Assembly (NCBI GenBank): GCA_028386065.3
Contig: JAKUCV010004245.1
Span: 124,001 to 188,000, forward strand
Direction: 5' to 3'
Length of the DNA: 64,000 nucleotides
DNA from: Turnera subulata
Lineage: Eukaryota; Streptophyta; Magnoliopsida; Malpighiales; Passifloraceae
Below the pieces are notes generated by a model. That model had not been told where the DNA came from, did no database searches, and saw only the letters and a list, made by a program, of their open reading frames with translations. A program made the position numbers and the translations under genes. Shown here in pieces: positions 22,873 to 35,748 of this stretch (its first letter is position 1; each line of letters opens with the position of its first letter).

Positions 22873-25800
22873 CTATTGTTTAACTGAAGACCAGGAATTT
22901 GCCTCAATCCAGTCAAATGCAATGGGGCTCAACAATGCATCCGGAATTCCAAATGAACTGACCAAGGCAAGTGCATGTGGTCTCATGTCACTGCAAAGTT
23001 CTTTCACTTCCTTCCTCAAGGCTGCAACATGTTGTGGTGATAAATACCCGTAGCGCAGAAACGAAGCATCTTCTTCTATGCAAATTACAGCATACATTGA
23101 CCTCACCAGGCCTAACACATCCTGCATTGGACATAAACCAAAGATTCTTCATATATAGTCACACTAACCAGACTGATATTGTAGCAGACATCCTTCTCAG
23201 AAAAAAGAAAACATATGAAGATGGTTTGTGGGAACAAGAGATCCTAACTAAATATCAAGCATAAGTTCTGAAATATTGGAAAGGACATGCCAGATATCAT
23301 CATACCTTCAGTGAAGCAGAGACACTGGCTTCTGCTTCAATGCAGGTTTCTAGTGTCACTCGGTCCGAGAAAGCCCTCCCCAAGTCTTCTGCAAGTTGAT
23401 AAGCCTGGTTCCAACAAGACCACCAAACATTTAGCACAATAGGATTTAGGGTCAGCAATTCTTGAACCAGAATAGTATCAGTACCTGAAGATATGCAGAC
23501 TCCTTGCTTTCACCCTTTGCTTGGTACTCGGCCACTTCAGCAGCAAACCGGTTCAACAGGTCTCTCTCTCTCAAGCGGAATGCATCAATCTGACACAAAT
23601 ACGAACTATATGAATATGTTTATCGATTCCAAATGTGTTGACAGTGTATACCAATATCTAACTAACCTGGAACTGGCTGCTTCTAAGGATAGTACTTGTG
23701 AGCTGAGATGGAATGACAGGACAAGGTCCATTCATGTGTTCCAATCCCAAACCCTTGAAAGGCTTGTTCCGCTTTTTAGCTGCTGCATATTCTCCAAGGA
23801 GTGCCTTGCTAACCTGCTGCATCAGAACGTTGTTGTCCCCTTCAAAAGTGGACTGCACATCATATTCACCTTTCATTTGACCAATCCGATTTTCGCTCTT
23901 CAAGCCCTGTCCTCCACAAGCTTCACGACACTCCTGAAAAACAACATAATTAAGCATGAGGTTTTGCCAATGCTGCTCATTACTCATCTGAATTTCTGCA
24001 TATCCTTCTTCTTCCTTCTCACCTGTAGTGTTCTCATATTATGCCAAGTGAAGAGAGCCTTCAATGCGCTTGTAAGAATGTGAAGGGTTTTGTTCGTCTC
24101 AGGCGACCTCTTCACGAATATCATCTTCATGTAATTTCCCGCAAAACTCAATACATATCTATATGGTAAGGTTGAAGTAGAGCAAAGTGAATAGGAGGAA
24201 AAGAATAAAAAAGGAATACTTTCAAATAACTAAAAGAGTTCATTAGGCCGAGTCACTTGAGCAAAAGAAGTAACTTTCTGCAAGTGCAGTAAAACTTCAA
24301 AAATCAACAAAGGACTCTAAAATTTCATCAGTTTTTGGATCCTTACGTCTTAGCCAGGAGCGGCAAGAGTCGTCTCTGGTGAGATGGGTAATCAAGCAAG
24401 AGGACTTCGGGTCCATTAGGGGTAATAGAAAATGCCCGCCTAGTCAATGCATACCTTATGGCAATTGATAAGCTAATCTGCCAGCAGAAGTACCAAAGTT
24501 GTTAGGCCTGAAGCCACACAATGTCTAATTTTAAGACCGATAAAAAACCAGGTAAGGTAATACCTTTGATGAGTTGATTGCAAGCATACCGATAGTTACA
24601 CGGCCAGAGGTCAAAGGAGACATGAATGCTGCAAATCTCTGGCAGATGAAGATGTATATTAAAACATTTACTAGCTTGTTCAGCAATTAAACATCAACCA
24701 CAGCCAAGTTACCTGATCAGGGTCCTTAATAGCACTCAAATATTGACCATCTGGTGAGACATCAGCAACAGAATTCAACAAATTTTCACTGGGGATTCTT
24801 ACATTGTCAAACCTGGAAACCAGCATCTACTGTTATCATTGCAATCATGTTCTGCAACAAGAATTGTCAAAAAGAATAGTGTGATAAGTACCAGATTCGT
24901 CCATTATCAACTCCATTCAAACCAATTTTGTGACCACAGTCAGCTATGCGGAGGTTGGGGCAAATGTTTCCATTGGCATCTCTGATTTGAACTATAAATG
25001 CATGAACCCCTTGATTCGCCCCATTCATGTGAAGCTGAGAAAACACTACCGTGTGTGTTGCATCCTGAATAGCAAAGAAAGAACCATGTTTTATACTCAA
25101 AGATCAAGCTGACAGAGAAGGAAGAGTTGATGGTATCTGTAAGAGAAATGTTTACATTAGCAGCACCACCAATCCAGTACTTCTGAGCTGATTCACAAGG
25201 AGTATTGATGACAAATTCTCCTGTTCTTGCATCATAAGTGGCAACTGTTTCGATTCCTCGAACCTACAAAAACATTATTCAGCACTGATGTCAGTAGAAT
25301 TGAATATTACACTGAGCATAAAAAGCCACAAAATCTTCACATACATTACTTCCATGCCCTAACTCCGTCATAGCAAAGCAACCCATGATTTTATAATCCT
25401 CAGTTACTTTCAACCACTTGTCATGGTGCCTCTTTGTGCCTAAAAACTTGATGGCACCACCCCTGAAATCATCATCATCCATTAAACCTTATACACATAG
25501 AGCATCAATCAATCAATAACACCATTGACTCAACTGAAAAATTACATACAAAACAATGCATCCTTCACTGACCAGAGGAGGAAATGAACCCCAATCTTAA
25601 TAGCAAGTGAGTGATCATAAACCGCCACCAACTCCTCCATCGACAGCCTTCTCAGTTCCGCTTCCTCCCCATTCCCCGTCAACCATCCTTTGAAAACTCC
25701 TCTCTCCGCCATCCACCTGATCCGCCGCATAGTCATCTCCCTCTGCTGCTCCATCGTCTGGTTATAATCCGGCACACAAAACACCTTCCCGCCCTTCTCC

Positions 25801-26075
25801 TCAGGATTGAACACTTCCCCCTGCTGGAACAGACCCAGAAGCCAGTCCCTCTCCTCCACATTGTGCCAGTCCAGTACCTTCCTCATCTCTTTCGTGTCGA
25901 AAACAGACGAAGGCTCGGCCTTTTCGGCCGGGAGGAAGCTGAGGCAGGCGTTGGAAGAGAGTGGTGCAGCTTGTGGTGAAGAAGGAGAAGGAAGAGGTCC
26001 ATGGAGGAAATGGTTGGATAGGATTCGAGCTCGGCGGGAAACGGTGTCAGCTGGTGGTGGGTGATGGGAAGACAT
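22873..26075 (-). CDS. ACX3: Acyl-CoA oxidase 3-like, copy B
   Basis: Twelve minus-strand exons: 25573-26075, 25345-25462, 25156-25263, 24892-25064, 24713-24812, 24564-24638, 24347-24477, 24023-24158, 23667-23933, 23485-23589, 23306-23404 and 22873-23121; 687 residues, all frames open. It shares the fused ninth exon (267 bp) and the VKQ C-terminus with A, so these two are sisters. The PTS2-like motif is again RARILSNHF. The acyl-CoA oxidase signatures ([38 protein letters not shown]) are intact. Exon 11 is one codon shorter than in A (SASLK against SVGSLK). Exon 8 carries [17 protein letters not shown] where other copies have [13 protein letters not shown], a run of conservative changes. Role as for the family: first step of peroxisomal beta-oxidation, probably on medium-chain acyl-CoA. 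Confidence 0.93.
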
Positions 26076-27553
26076 TTCGGTTGTGGGTTTGATCTGATTT
26101 TCTTTAAGTTCTTACTTTGCAGCAGATTTGTGGTTTCCTCCATTATCTCTAAAGTAGACGAAAGTAAGTCAATTCAAGGAAGGCGGGTGGTTCTATTTTA
26201 AAAAAGAATTCAAGAAAGGCAGCTATTATTTAATAACCCAAAAAAACACAAAAAAAGGGTAGTGTTGTGAGGGATTTGGGCCCCACATTGACACTCACTT
26301 TGAAACTAACCCCTCATTTATTTTTGTTATGGCTTTGCGCAGTAATTTAGCATTTTCTGTGTGTTTGGCTTATTCTTAACCAGTATTTTTTTTTTTCCAG
26401 TGAGCTGTAGATATTAGATAATGGCAAATTTGTTATGACAAAGTGGTCCAATTCTATTCGTTATTAAATTTAAGAAAAAGACAACATAAAAAATAAAATA
26501 TAATCATTAGTCACCACTAATTCCCTCTATTTCTCTGTTCCTAATCTTGTATTAAAAGGAAGTTTTTCAGACTTATTTTGCTTGTCTTTGTACAAGACTA
26601 AAGCAGAACATTTCATTAGTCAGAAGATGAGAGTGTTGGTAATATTTGGCTAACTCCAGCACCAATTAGCATTGGTTGTAGTGTTAAGGCACCTTATTTT
26701 TCATAAATTTTAAGGCCCAAATTTTGAATTTTAGTTGAGAGTGCTGTATGAAAATTATGTTATTGATAATGGTTACATCACAAGAATGATATATCGAACT
26801 ACCATAGAAGATTAGTTCGGTAATCAATTGAGATATCCATCTAACATTAAAAAACTCACTTGAATTTTGATATGAGCAGATTTAGATAATTCTTTTTTAG
26901 TAATTGCTGGAGTAATAATTGGTTGAAATAAGGAAAAGAGGTCATATGGCAGTCCAAAAAATCATCGCAGCAGCATCTTGGGATGGATTTTGGCAAAGAA
27001 GGAATCCAAGTTGGATAGAAAGAAGATGTATGTTATTGTCCTTTTCTTTTCTATTTTTTAAATTTTCGATCAACAACATGATAGAAAGAAGATGTAAAAT
27101 TAGACAGCGTGTCATAACATGATGGCAAACAAAAGCCTCTTCTTTCTTTCTTTATTTTCTTGGTAAAAATAAAGAATAAAAAATTAATTAAGGGGTCAAT
27201 TCCTCATTAAGCCCAGCAAGAAAGAAAGAAGAGGCGGGCTATTGTTTATTTTAACCATTTATCTTATTTATTTTTTTTTTAGATAACAACCATTTATCTT
27301 ATTTAAAGGGCCTAATGGTTCATTGAATAAATTTATCAATTAAATGATGGTTCTTGGTATTGGTACTACAAAACAAATGGTGGTGACACAGCTAATTAAT
27401 TGAGATAGATACACTCTCCAGTGATCTTATCCTAAATCAGTCTTTATTGACTTGACAGTTGAGAGTAATGGGTCATTATTGACTGACAGACTCCCCATTT
27501 TCAAAACCAAAATAATACATCCAAGAAACACCCACAACTGGAAATTAAGGGAA
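26076..27553. other. Region between copies B and C
   Basis: Nearest B is a short leader-like stretch. From about 26175 to 27225 the sequence is AT-rich and has no counterpart upstream of A, so it is either inserted here or lost there. From 27230 to 27390 it matches the A upstream region. The phrase agaaagaagatgta occurs near 27017 and 27083. No gene is seen. Confidence 0.45.
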
Positions 27554-30500
27554 TCAAAGTTTGGCAGCAGAAGACCAGGAATTTGCCTGAATCCAGTCAA
27601 AGGCAATAGGGCTCAAAAATGCATCCGATATTCCAAATGAGCTAACCAAGGCAAGTGCATGTGGCCTCAATTCACTGCAAAGCTTTTTCACTTCTTTCCT
27701 TATGGCTGCATCATTTTGTGGCGATAAGTACCCATATCTTAGAAAAGAAGCATCTTCTTCCAAGCAAGTTACAGCATACATTGACCTCACCAAGCCTAAC
27801 ACATCCTGCAATGGACAACAATATAAACAGTCAAATTTCAGCATTTTTTTCCCTCACATTATCGGATTAATATTGTAGCAGAAATGAAAATAACAGTATG
27901 CTCGAGACTAAACGTTCAGGTGTTAGGGATATGATACCTTGAGCGAACCAGCAGGGACTCTGGCTTCTGCTTCAATGAAGGTATCTAGTATCACTCTGTG
28001 TGAGAAACCTATTCCCAAGTCTTCTGCAAGTTGATAAGCCTAGTCCCAGCAATACCAATCAATTAGAACAACTGGAGGATTGAAGGGGTGGAAATTCTAG
28101 TACATGAACATAGATCAACCCTTACCTGAAGAAATGCAGACTCTCTAATCTCACCCTTTGCTTGGTAGTCTGATATTTCAGCAGCAAAACGATTCAGAAG
28201 GTCTCTTTCTCTCAAGCGGAATGCACCTATCTGATGCAAACAAACACGACAGGTTACAAATTATATGCTTACAAAAACCAATCTGTTGATGGAGCAACTG
28301 AAATATACCTGGAACTGGCTGCTCCTGAGGATAGTACTTGTAAGCTGAGATGGAATAGTAGGAGAAGGTTCATTCATGTGTTCTAATCCCAAACCTTTGA
28401 AAGGCTTGTTCCGCTTCTTAGCTGCTGTATATTCCCCTAGGAGACCCTTGCTGACCTGAGAAAGTAAGTTTCTGCTTCTTTAGTCCAAAGCCTTATGTAG
28501 GATATATAAGAGATGGAGAGACTTACTAAGTTAAATATATGACAAGAAGAGGACATCCAACAAAAACCATGGACTAATGGATATTCCATTTTCATCTTAT
28601 ATATTTTGGTGACCATGAAGTAAGATTCAGGCAAGGAAGGCTGTACACAATACCTGTTGCATGAGAACATTGTTGTCCCCTTCAAAAGTGGACTGCACAT
28701 CGTATTCGCCTTTCATGTGACCAATCCGATTTTCCGTCTTCAAGCCCTGTCCTCCACAGGCTTCACGACATTCCTGAAGAGCAACACATTGAAGTTATGC
28801 AAAGGGAGAGCTACTTTTTCTAACAGTATTGTATCTAAATCTCTGCCCATGCTTTCAGGTCCTCACCTGCAGTGTTCTCATGTTATGCCAGGTGAAGATG
28901 GCCTTCAGTGCACTTGAAACAACATGAAGTGTTTTGTTTGTCTCAGGCGTCCTCTTCACATACATCATCTTCAAGTAATTTCCAGCAAAATTCATGGCAT
29001 ATCTAGATAGAAATAATAGAGAGGAGAGAAAAAGAAAGAGAAGCAGGGATCAAGATCAGTAATTCGGTCACTTGTACTGTCCATATACAACAAATACACA
29101 TAATGCATTCATTTTGAGCAGAACATCACTTGATGCTTGGAATATATATATGCATAAACTTCTACACAAAATTTAAGAATCAACCACAGATTGTCACTTA
29201 CGTCTTGGCAAGAAGGGGCAACAGCCGTCGTTGATGCGACGGGTAATCAAGCAAAAGAAGTTCAGGTCCATTAGGAGTAATGGAAAATGCCCGCCTTGTC
29301 AACGCATACCTTACTGCAATCGCTAAGCTTATCTGCAGAGAGAAAGATGAAATTTTGAGGTTGCATACTAAAATCTAATGTGTGAGGCATGAAGCTTGCA
29401 GCTGCAGGTGATATGAGCTACAAGCACAGCAACAAATTAACATACAACTTAATACCTTTGATGCGGAAATTGCAGTAACTCCAATAGTTACACGACCAGA
29501 AGTCAAAGGAGCCATGAATGCTGCAAATCTCTGGAAGATACATAAGTAACCACATGTTATTTGCTTACTCAACAATTAAACAAGTAACTAAGCTTATGCA
29601 ATAACTGACCTGATCTGGATCCTTTATGGCACTCAGATATTGACCATCAGGTGAGACATCAGCAACAGAATTCAACAAATTTTCTCTTGGGACTCTAACA
29701 TTGTCGAACCTGAACACCAATATCCACTGTTATCATGCAAAATACCCTGCAACAACAATCATTAACTGGAGAAAGAGCCAGAAGTACCAGATTCGTCCAT
29801 TATCAACACCGTTCAAGCCAATTTTATGACCACAATCTGCTATACGGATGTTGGGGCAAATGTTACCATTAGCATCTCTAATTTGAACAATAAATGCATG
29901 AACCCCTTGATTCACCCCATTCATGTTAAGCTGGGAAAACACTACCGCGTGGGTGGCATCCTGAAATAGCAAGAAAAGAAACATGTTTGATACACAAAGA
30001 TCAAAGCAAAACAAAAGGAAATAAGAAATGAAAAATGAATCCTTGACTGATAAAAGGTGTAGGGGAATGTTGAATTACATCAGCAGCACCACCAATCCAG
30101 TACTTCTGTGCAGATTCACAAGGAGTATTGATGACAAATTCCCGTGTACTTGCATCGTAAGTAGCAACTGTTTCGATTCCTCGAACCTGACAGACAAAAA
30201 ACATTAAACCCATCAAAGAAATGTCACTACACAGAGTATAGCTAGAAGACAAAGGCCTAATGCTTTCACATACATTACTTCCATGTCCCAGTTCTGTCAT
30301 TGCAAAGCAGCCTATGATTTCAAAAGTCTCAGTAGCTTTTAACCATTTGTCATGATGCCGCTTTGTGCCCAGAAACTTCACAGCACCACCCCTGAAAATC
30401 CATATTAACCAAAACAGATTATCAAATTAATCATACACGATTTACTATGCACCTTGAGATAATTAAGTGGGTTCTACAGATTGGCATACCACAAGACCAA

Positions 30501-30974
30501 GTGGACTCCAAACTTAACATCAAGCGAGGCATCATAAGCCCCCAACACTTCCTCCATGGCTATCCTCCTCAGTTCCCATTCCGCCCCTTTCCCCGTCAAC
30601 CACCCCTTGAAAACCCCTCTCTCCGCCAGCCACCTGATCCTCCGCCGCGTCATCTCCCTCTGATGCTCCTTGGACTGGTTATAGTCCGGGATCACAAACA
30701 CCCTCCCTCCCCTCTCCACCGGGTTGAACACCTTCTCTTGCTTGACCAGACTGAACAGCCATTCCCTCTCTTCTATGTTGTGCCAGTCCAGTAGCTTCCT
30801 CATCTCTTTCGCGTCGAAAGCCACCGTTTCGGCTTGCTCCGGCGGGGTGTAGCCGAGGCAGGCATTGGAAGAGAGGGTGGTGGTGGTTGGTGGTGAGGGT
30901 GAAGCTGCTTCATGGAGGAGGAAATGGTTGGAGAGAATGCGGGTTCTTTGCGTGGCAGAGTTTGCAGGTGACAT
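27554..30974 (-). CDS. ACX3: Acyl-CoA oxidase 3-like, copy C
   Basis: Thirteen minus-strand exons: 30490-30974, 30274-30391, 30079-30186, 29788-29960, 29610-29709, 29456-29530, 29202-29332, 28867-29002, 28654-28773, 28309-28455, 28126-28230, 27938-28039 and 27554-27805; 683 residues. Exons 9 and 10 are separated by an intron after MQQ. The family motifs are complete ([42 protein letters not shown] with the catalytic Glu). The N-terminal targeting nonapeptide is RTRILSNHF, off consensus for PTS2 at both variable ends. The C-terminus is SSAAKL, so the last three residues AKL form a plausible PTS1. Exon 1 has the [12 protein letters not shown] variant shared with D, against [12 protein letters not shown] in A and B. 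Likely first-step beta-oxidation enzyme in peroxisomes. Confidence 0.93.
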
Positions 30975-31033
30975 TTTTGCTTAGGTGGTGTTCTTTTGAT
31001 TTCTCCTGCAGATCATCGGTTGGAGATGATATG

Positions 31034-31041
31034 TATATATA
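31034..31041 (-). promoter_or_regulatory. TATA box of copy C
   Basis: TATATATA lies 60 bp upstream of the copy C start codon on the minus strand, a spacing that would give a short leader. Assigned by position only. Confidence 0.5.
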
Positions 31042-32133
31042 CTTGAACAGACAAAGTAATGGGAAGGATCGATGCAAGTCAAGGAAGGAGAGCTATTCTT
31101 TTTTTCTTTTTTGGGTAAAGAAGGATGGCTATCCCTTGAATCTTCTTCATTGGACGTTGTAACGACTACTTTTCATTTTTTGGCGCGGCCGCATGGGTAT
31201 GCCACGTGCAGTGCTTGTGTAAGTACTGATCAGACTGATAGTTTACCAGAACTGACTCGAGATCTGATGGGTTTTTTTCGCCGCCTCGTTTTTGGAACCA
31301 CCTGTCAGAACTCATTGTGAATCGGACAGATCTTTTTCAATTAACCCTTTTCAGTCCAATTAATAATTGGTGAGTTAACTCCATTAAAATAAAGTCTCGG
31401 GTTATCTAAGAGAGGAAAGCTAGTGACAAGATGGTTGCTCATTCAGGTGCGCAATCCGGTTCGAATCCGGAGTAACAGATTTGAACCAGTAGAGGCGGAA
31501 TACCGAATGGAAAACAAAAAAATTTTAAAAAAATAGGAGATTCATCCAACTGTCAGTCAACTATGGTCATATATAATTATATATGTGTAGAGACTAATTT
31601 TATGCTGTTTAAGGGCTAATTAAGTACTTATTTAGAAAGGTATAAGAAGTGGTTGAGTAGTTATATACAAGAATTTTTTTTGTTATGCATTAATATATGA
31701 TAATTTTAACTATAAATTAGGCTCTAAAATAAAAAAAGATAAGTACATAAAAGCAAATTTTTCTTAAACATATCATAATTTAATAGTATCCATTCAAAGC
31801 GCTGACTACCAGACGAGAAAAAAAAAACAATAATAAAAAAAGATAAATAAATAAAAAATAACTTTTTCCTTAAAAGATAAATACAAGTCTAAAATTGTAT
31901 ACAAAGTATGCAATGATTTAACTAGTATTACAACAAAATACACACACTACCCGAAATCACCATGATTTTGTGATAATGGCGTGTGTTTTCTTTCTTCCTT
32001 TGGTAAAAAAAATTATAACAAATCGAAAAACTGTGTCCAGCCTATATTTGGACAATACACTTCATTTTCTTTACTATCAAAAGACCAAAAACTATAAAAT
32101 CTTTATTATTAGCCTGTGTCACCGTCGTAACTC
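31042..32133. other. Region between copies C and D
   Basis: Mostly AT-rich, with no gene. At about 31440-31475 ccggttcgaatccggag is a good match to an RNA polymerase III B box and may mark a tRNA-derived SINE remnant, but no full tRNA fold or A box accompanies it. The right end is the 3' flank of D. Confidence 0.4.
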
Positions 32134-35100
32134 CTAAGCTGAGGATTGCATCTGCATTTCTCCAAGCTCCGACTCCCAGGAAACAACCCCCACACTAGAA
32201 GAAGGAATCACAGCTTTAGCTGGAGACCAGGAATTTGCCTGAATCCAATCAAATGCAATGGGGCTCAAAAATGCATCTGCAATCCCAAATGAGCTAACCA
32301 AGGGAAGTGAATGTGGTCTCAATTCACTGCAAAGTTTCTTCACTTCTTTCCTTACTGCTGCATCATTTTGTGGTGATAAATATCCATATCTGAGAAAAGA
32401 AGCATCCTCTTCCATGCAAATTACAGCATACATCGACCTCACAAGGCTTAACACATCCTGCATTAGACATAAACCCATGAATTTCAGTATTTTTCCTTTC
32501 CTAGTAACTTATGTTTATGTCATCTAATCAGATTAATATTGTTGCAGACATAGACATTTCTATGAGAATAAAGAAATGAAAATGGCTAGTATGCACACTA
32601 CTTTTGTACCTTCATTGAACCTGCAGGGACTCTGGCTTCTGCCTCAATGAATGTATCTAGGACCACTCTGTGTGAGAAAGCCCTGCCTAAGTCTTCTGCA
32701 AGTTGATAAGCCTGTTCCCAACAAGACCAAACCAAACAATTAGGACAACAGGATTGAAGAGGGCATAAATTCTAGTGCCGGAATATATATCTTCCATATA
32801 TACCTGAAGGCATGCAGACTCTTTGCTTTCACCCTTTGCTTGGTACTCTGCCACTTCGGCTGCGAACCGATTTAGGAGGTCTCTCTCTCTCAAGCGGAAT
32901 GCACCAATCTAATACAAGTACATGCCAGTAAGTCTTAATGAGCTGACAAAAACCAATGTGTTGAAATGTTGATAGAGTTAACTGAAGCATACCTGGAACT
33001 GGCTGCTCCTGAGGATTGCACTTGTAAGCTGAGATGGAATGACAGGACAAGGTCCATTCATGTGTTCCAATCCCAAACCTTTGAAAGGTTTGTTCCGCTT
33101 CTTAGCTGCTATATATTCTCCAAGGAGACCCTTGCTGACCTGAGAAAGTATGTTTCTGCTTTTTTAGTCCAAAGTTATATGTAGGATGATTAATAAAAAC
33201 ATGGACTAATGGCTATTCCATTTTCATCTTAAATCATGTGGTGACGATCAAGTAAGATTCAGGCAAGGAAGACTGTACACAATACCTGCTGCATTAGAAC
33301 ATTGTTGTCCCCTTCAAATGTGGATTGCACATCATATTCGCCTTTCATATGACCAATCCGATTTTCTGTCTTCAATCCCTGCCCTCCACAAGCTTCCCGA
33401 CATTCCTGAAAAAGCAACATAGATATGAAGCTATTCAAAGGCTAGCTTACCATATATCCAAATTTCTAAACATGCTTACCAACATATATATGAAGCTACT
33501 CACCTGGAGGGTTCTCATGTTATGCCAAGTGAAGATGGCCTTCAGTGCACTTGAAACAACATGAAGTGTTTTGTTTGTCTCAGGCCTCCTATTCACATAC
33601 ATCATCTTCAAGTAATTTGCAGCAAAATTCATAGCATATCTGGAAGGCAAAAATTGAAAGAAAAGGGAAGAGGAGTTAGAAGTAAAATACTGGTTTCCAG
33701 CCCTTGTAGAACAATCACATAAAGGCAATTCATTGTTTGCAGAACATTAATTGATGCATGACAAAAATTTCTCTTCATAGTCATATGCATAACCTGCTTG
33801 ACTAAGGTAAACTCAAGAACTTGAAATAGATTTTCACATATCTATTATCTGGATACTTACGTCTTGGCAAGAAGGGGCAACAGCCGTCGTTGATGCGACG
33901 GGTAATCAAGCAAAAGAAGTTCAGGTCCATTAGGGGTAATAGAAAATGCCCGCCTTGTCAATGCATATCTTATGGCAATTGATAAGCTTATCTGTCAGCA
34001 GAAGGATCAAAGTTGTTAAGTTTCGTACTACAAGGCAGGTATGGGATGTGAACCGAGGTAAGATGAGCTACAAAACACAGGAAATAGTACCTTTGATGCG
34101 TAAATTGCAGTAGAACCAATGGTTACACGACCAGAGGTCAAAGGAGCCATGAATGCTGCAAATCTCTGGAAAATATATATATAAGTAAGCACATGTTATT
34201 TACTTGCTCAGTAATTAAACACCATTGAATCTAAGTAATTAATCTAAGCAGCTTATAGTAAGAATAAGTTACCCTATCTGGGTCTTCTATAGGACTAATA
34301 TATTGACCATCTGTTGTAACGTCAGCTACAGAATTCAACAAATTTTCTCTTGGGACACGAACATTGTCAAACCTGAAGAACAATAATTACAGTTATTATG
34401 CAAATCATTAGCTGCAAAACAACAATCATTAAAAGAACAAAGTGCAAGACGTACCAGATTCGTCCATTATCAACACCGTTCAAGCCAATTTTGTGACCAC
34501 AATCGGCTATTCGGACATTTGGGCACACATTTTTATTGGCATCTCTAATTTGAACTATAAATGCATGAACCCCTTGGTTCACCCCATTCATGTGAAGCTG
34601 CGAAAACACTACCGAGTGGGTGGCATCCTGAATATCAAGGAAAGAACCATGTCAATGGAGAAGTATTCAAGACAAAGAAGAAATGAAAATGAAGGTTTGA
34701 TTGATAAGAGATTAGTGGAATGTTGAACTACATTAGCAGCACCACCAATCCAATACTTCTGTGCAGATTCACAAGGAGTATTGATGACAAATTCCCCGGT
34801 ACTTGCATCATAAGTAGCAACTGTTTCGATTCCCCTAACCTAACAGAAAAGAAGAAAAAACATTAAGCCCATCAAAGAAATGTCACTACACATGAGAATA
34901 AGAAGGAAGACAAAAGGCCTAATGCTTTCACATACATTACTTCCATGCCCCAATTCTGTCATTGCAAAGCAGCCTATAATTGCAAAAGTCTCAGTAGCTT
35001 TTAACCACTTGTCATGATGCCTCTTTGTGCCTAGGAACTTAACAGCACCACCCCTGAAAACACATTAATCAATCATATATAAAAGTTATCAGTTCGTAGC

Positions 35101-35665
35101 TAATTATGCAAATCAAGAACAAGAGAATACAATGGTAATCAAACACATGAGAGTTAAAAGGGTTCTATGTAATATATACAGACCACAAAAGCAAGTGAAC
35201 TCCAAACTTGATTGGAAGCGAGTGGTCATAAGCACCCAACACTTCCTCCATTGCTAACCTCCTCAGTTCCCATTCCGCCCCTTTCTCCGTCAACCACCCT
35301 TCGAAAACCCCTCTCTCCGCCAACCACCCGATCCTCCGCCGCGTCATCTCCCTCTGGTGCTCCTTGGACTGGTTATAGTCCGGGATCACGAACAGCTTCC
35401 CGCCCCTCTCCACCGGGTTGAACACTTCCCCTTCCTGCATTAGCCCGAACAGCCAGTCCCTCTCTTCTATGTTGTGCCAGTCCAGCAACTTACGCATCTC
35501 TCTCGTGTCGAAAACGACCTTTTCGGCATCCTCCGGCGGGGTGTAGCTGAGGCAGGCATTGGAAGAGAGGGTGGTGGTGGTGGTGGGAGTTGCTGGTGAG
35601 GGTGAGAGGAGGAAATGGTTAGCGAGAATCCGGGTTCGCTCCATTGCGGTGTGGGTTGATGACAT
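32134..35665 (-). CDS. ACX3: Acyl-CoA oxidase 3-like, copy D, with a read-through C-terminal extension
   Basis: Thirteen minus-strand exons: 35184-35665, 34936-35053, 34732-34839, 34455-34627, 34273-34372, 34091-34165, 33861-33991, 33504-33639, 33286-33405, 32993-33139, 32804-32908, 32610-32711 and 32134-32457; 706 residues. All exons are open and the family signatures are present, including [13 protein letters not shown]. The last exon is 324 bp instead of 249: one extra base after the codons for WSPAK shifts the frame past the ancestral stop. 26 residues ([13 protein letters not shown], then [13 protein letters not shown]) are read from former 3' UTR. This destroys the AKL end seen in C, E and F. 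The N-terminal nonapeptide is RTRILANHF. Exon 5 is unusual ([16 protein letters not shown] against the usual [16 protein letters not shown]), including a change in the normally conserved end of the exon. Confidence 0.92.
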
Positions 35666-35740
35666 TTTCGCTGGTTTGTAATCTTGATTCGATTTCTAGT
35701 GCAGATGAGTGAGTGGAGAGAAGACATGGAATGGTGGTGG

Positions 35741-35748
35741 TATTTAAA
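35741..35748 (-). promoter_or_regulatory. TATA-like box of copy D
   Basis: TTTAAATA lies about 76 bp upstream of the copy D start codon on the minus strand. The placement is similar to the box of copy C. Sequence and position are the only evidence. Confidence 0.4.

Noticed and set aside
31440..31475. tRNA-like B box ggttcgaatccggag
   Set aside because: Flanking sequence does not fold into a cloverleaf and no A box is present, so it is not called a tRNA gene.
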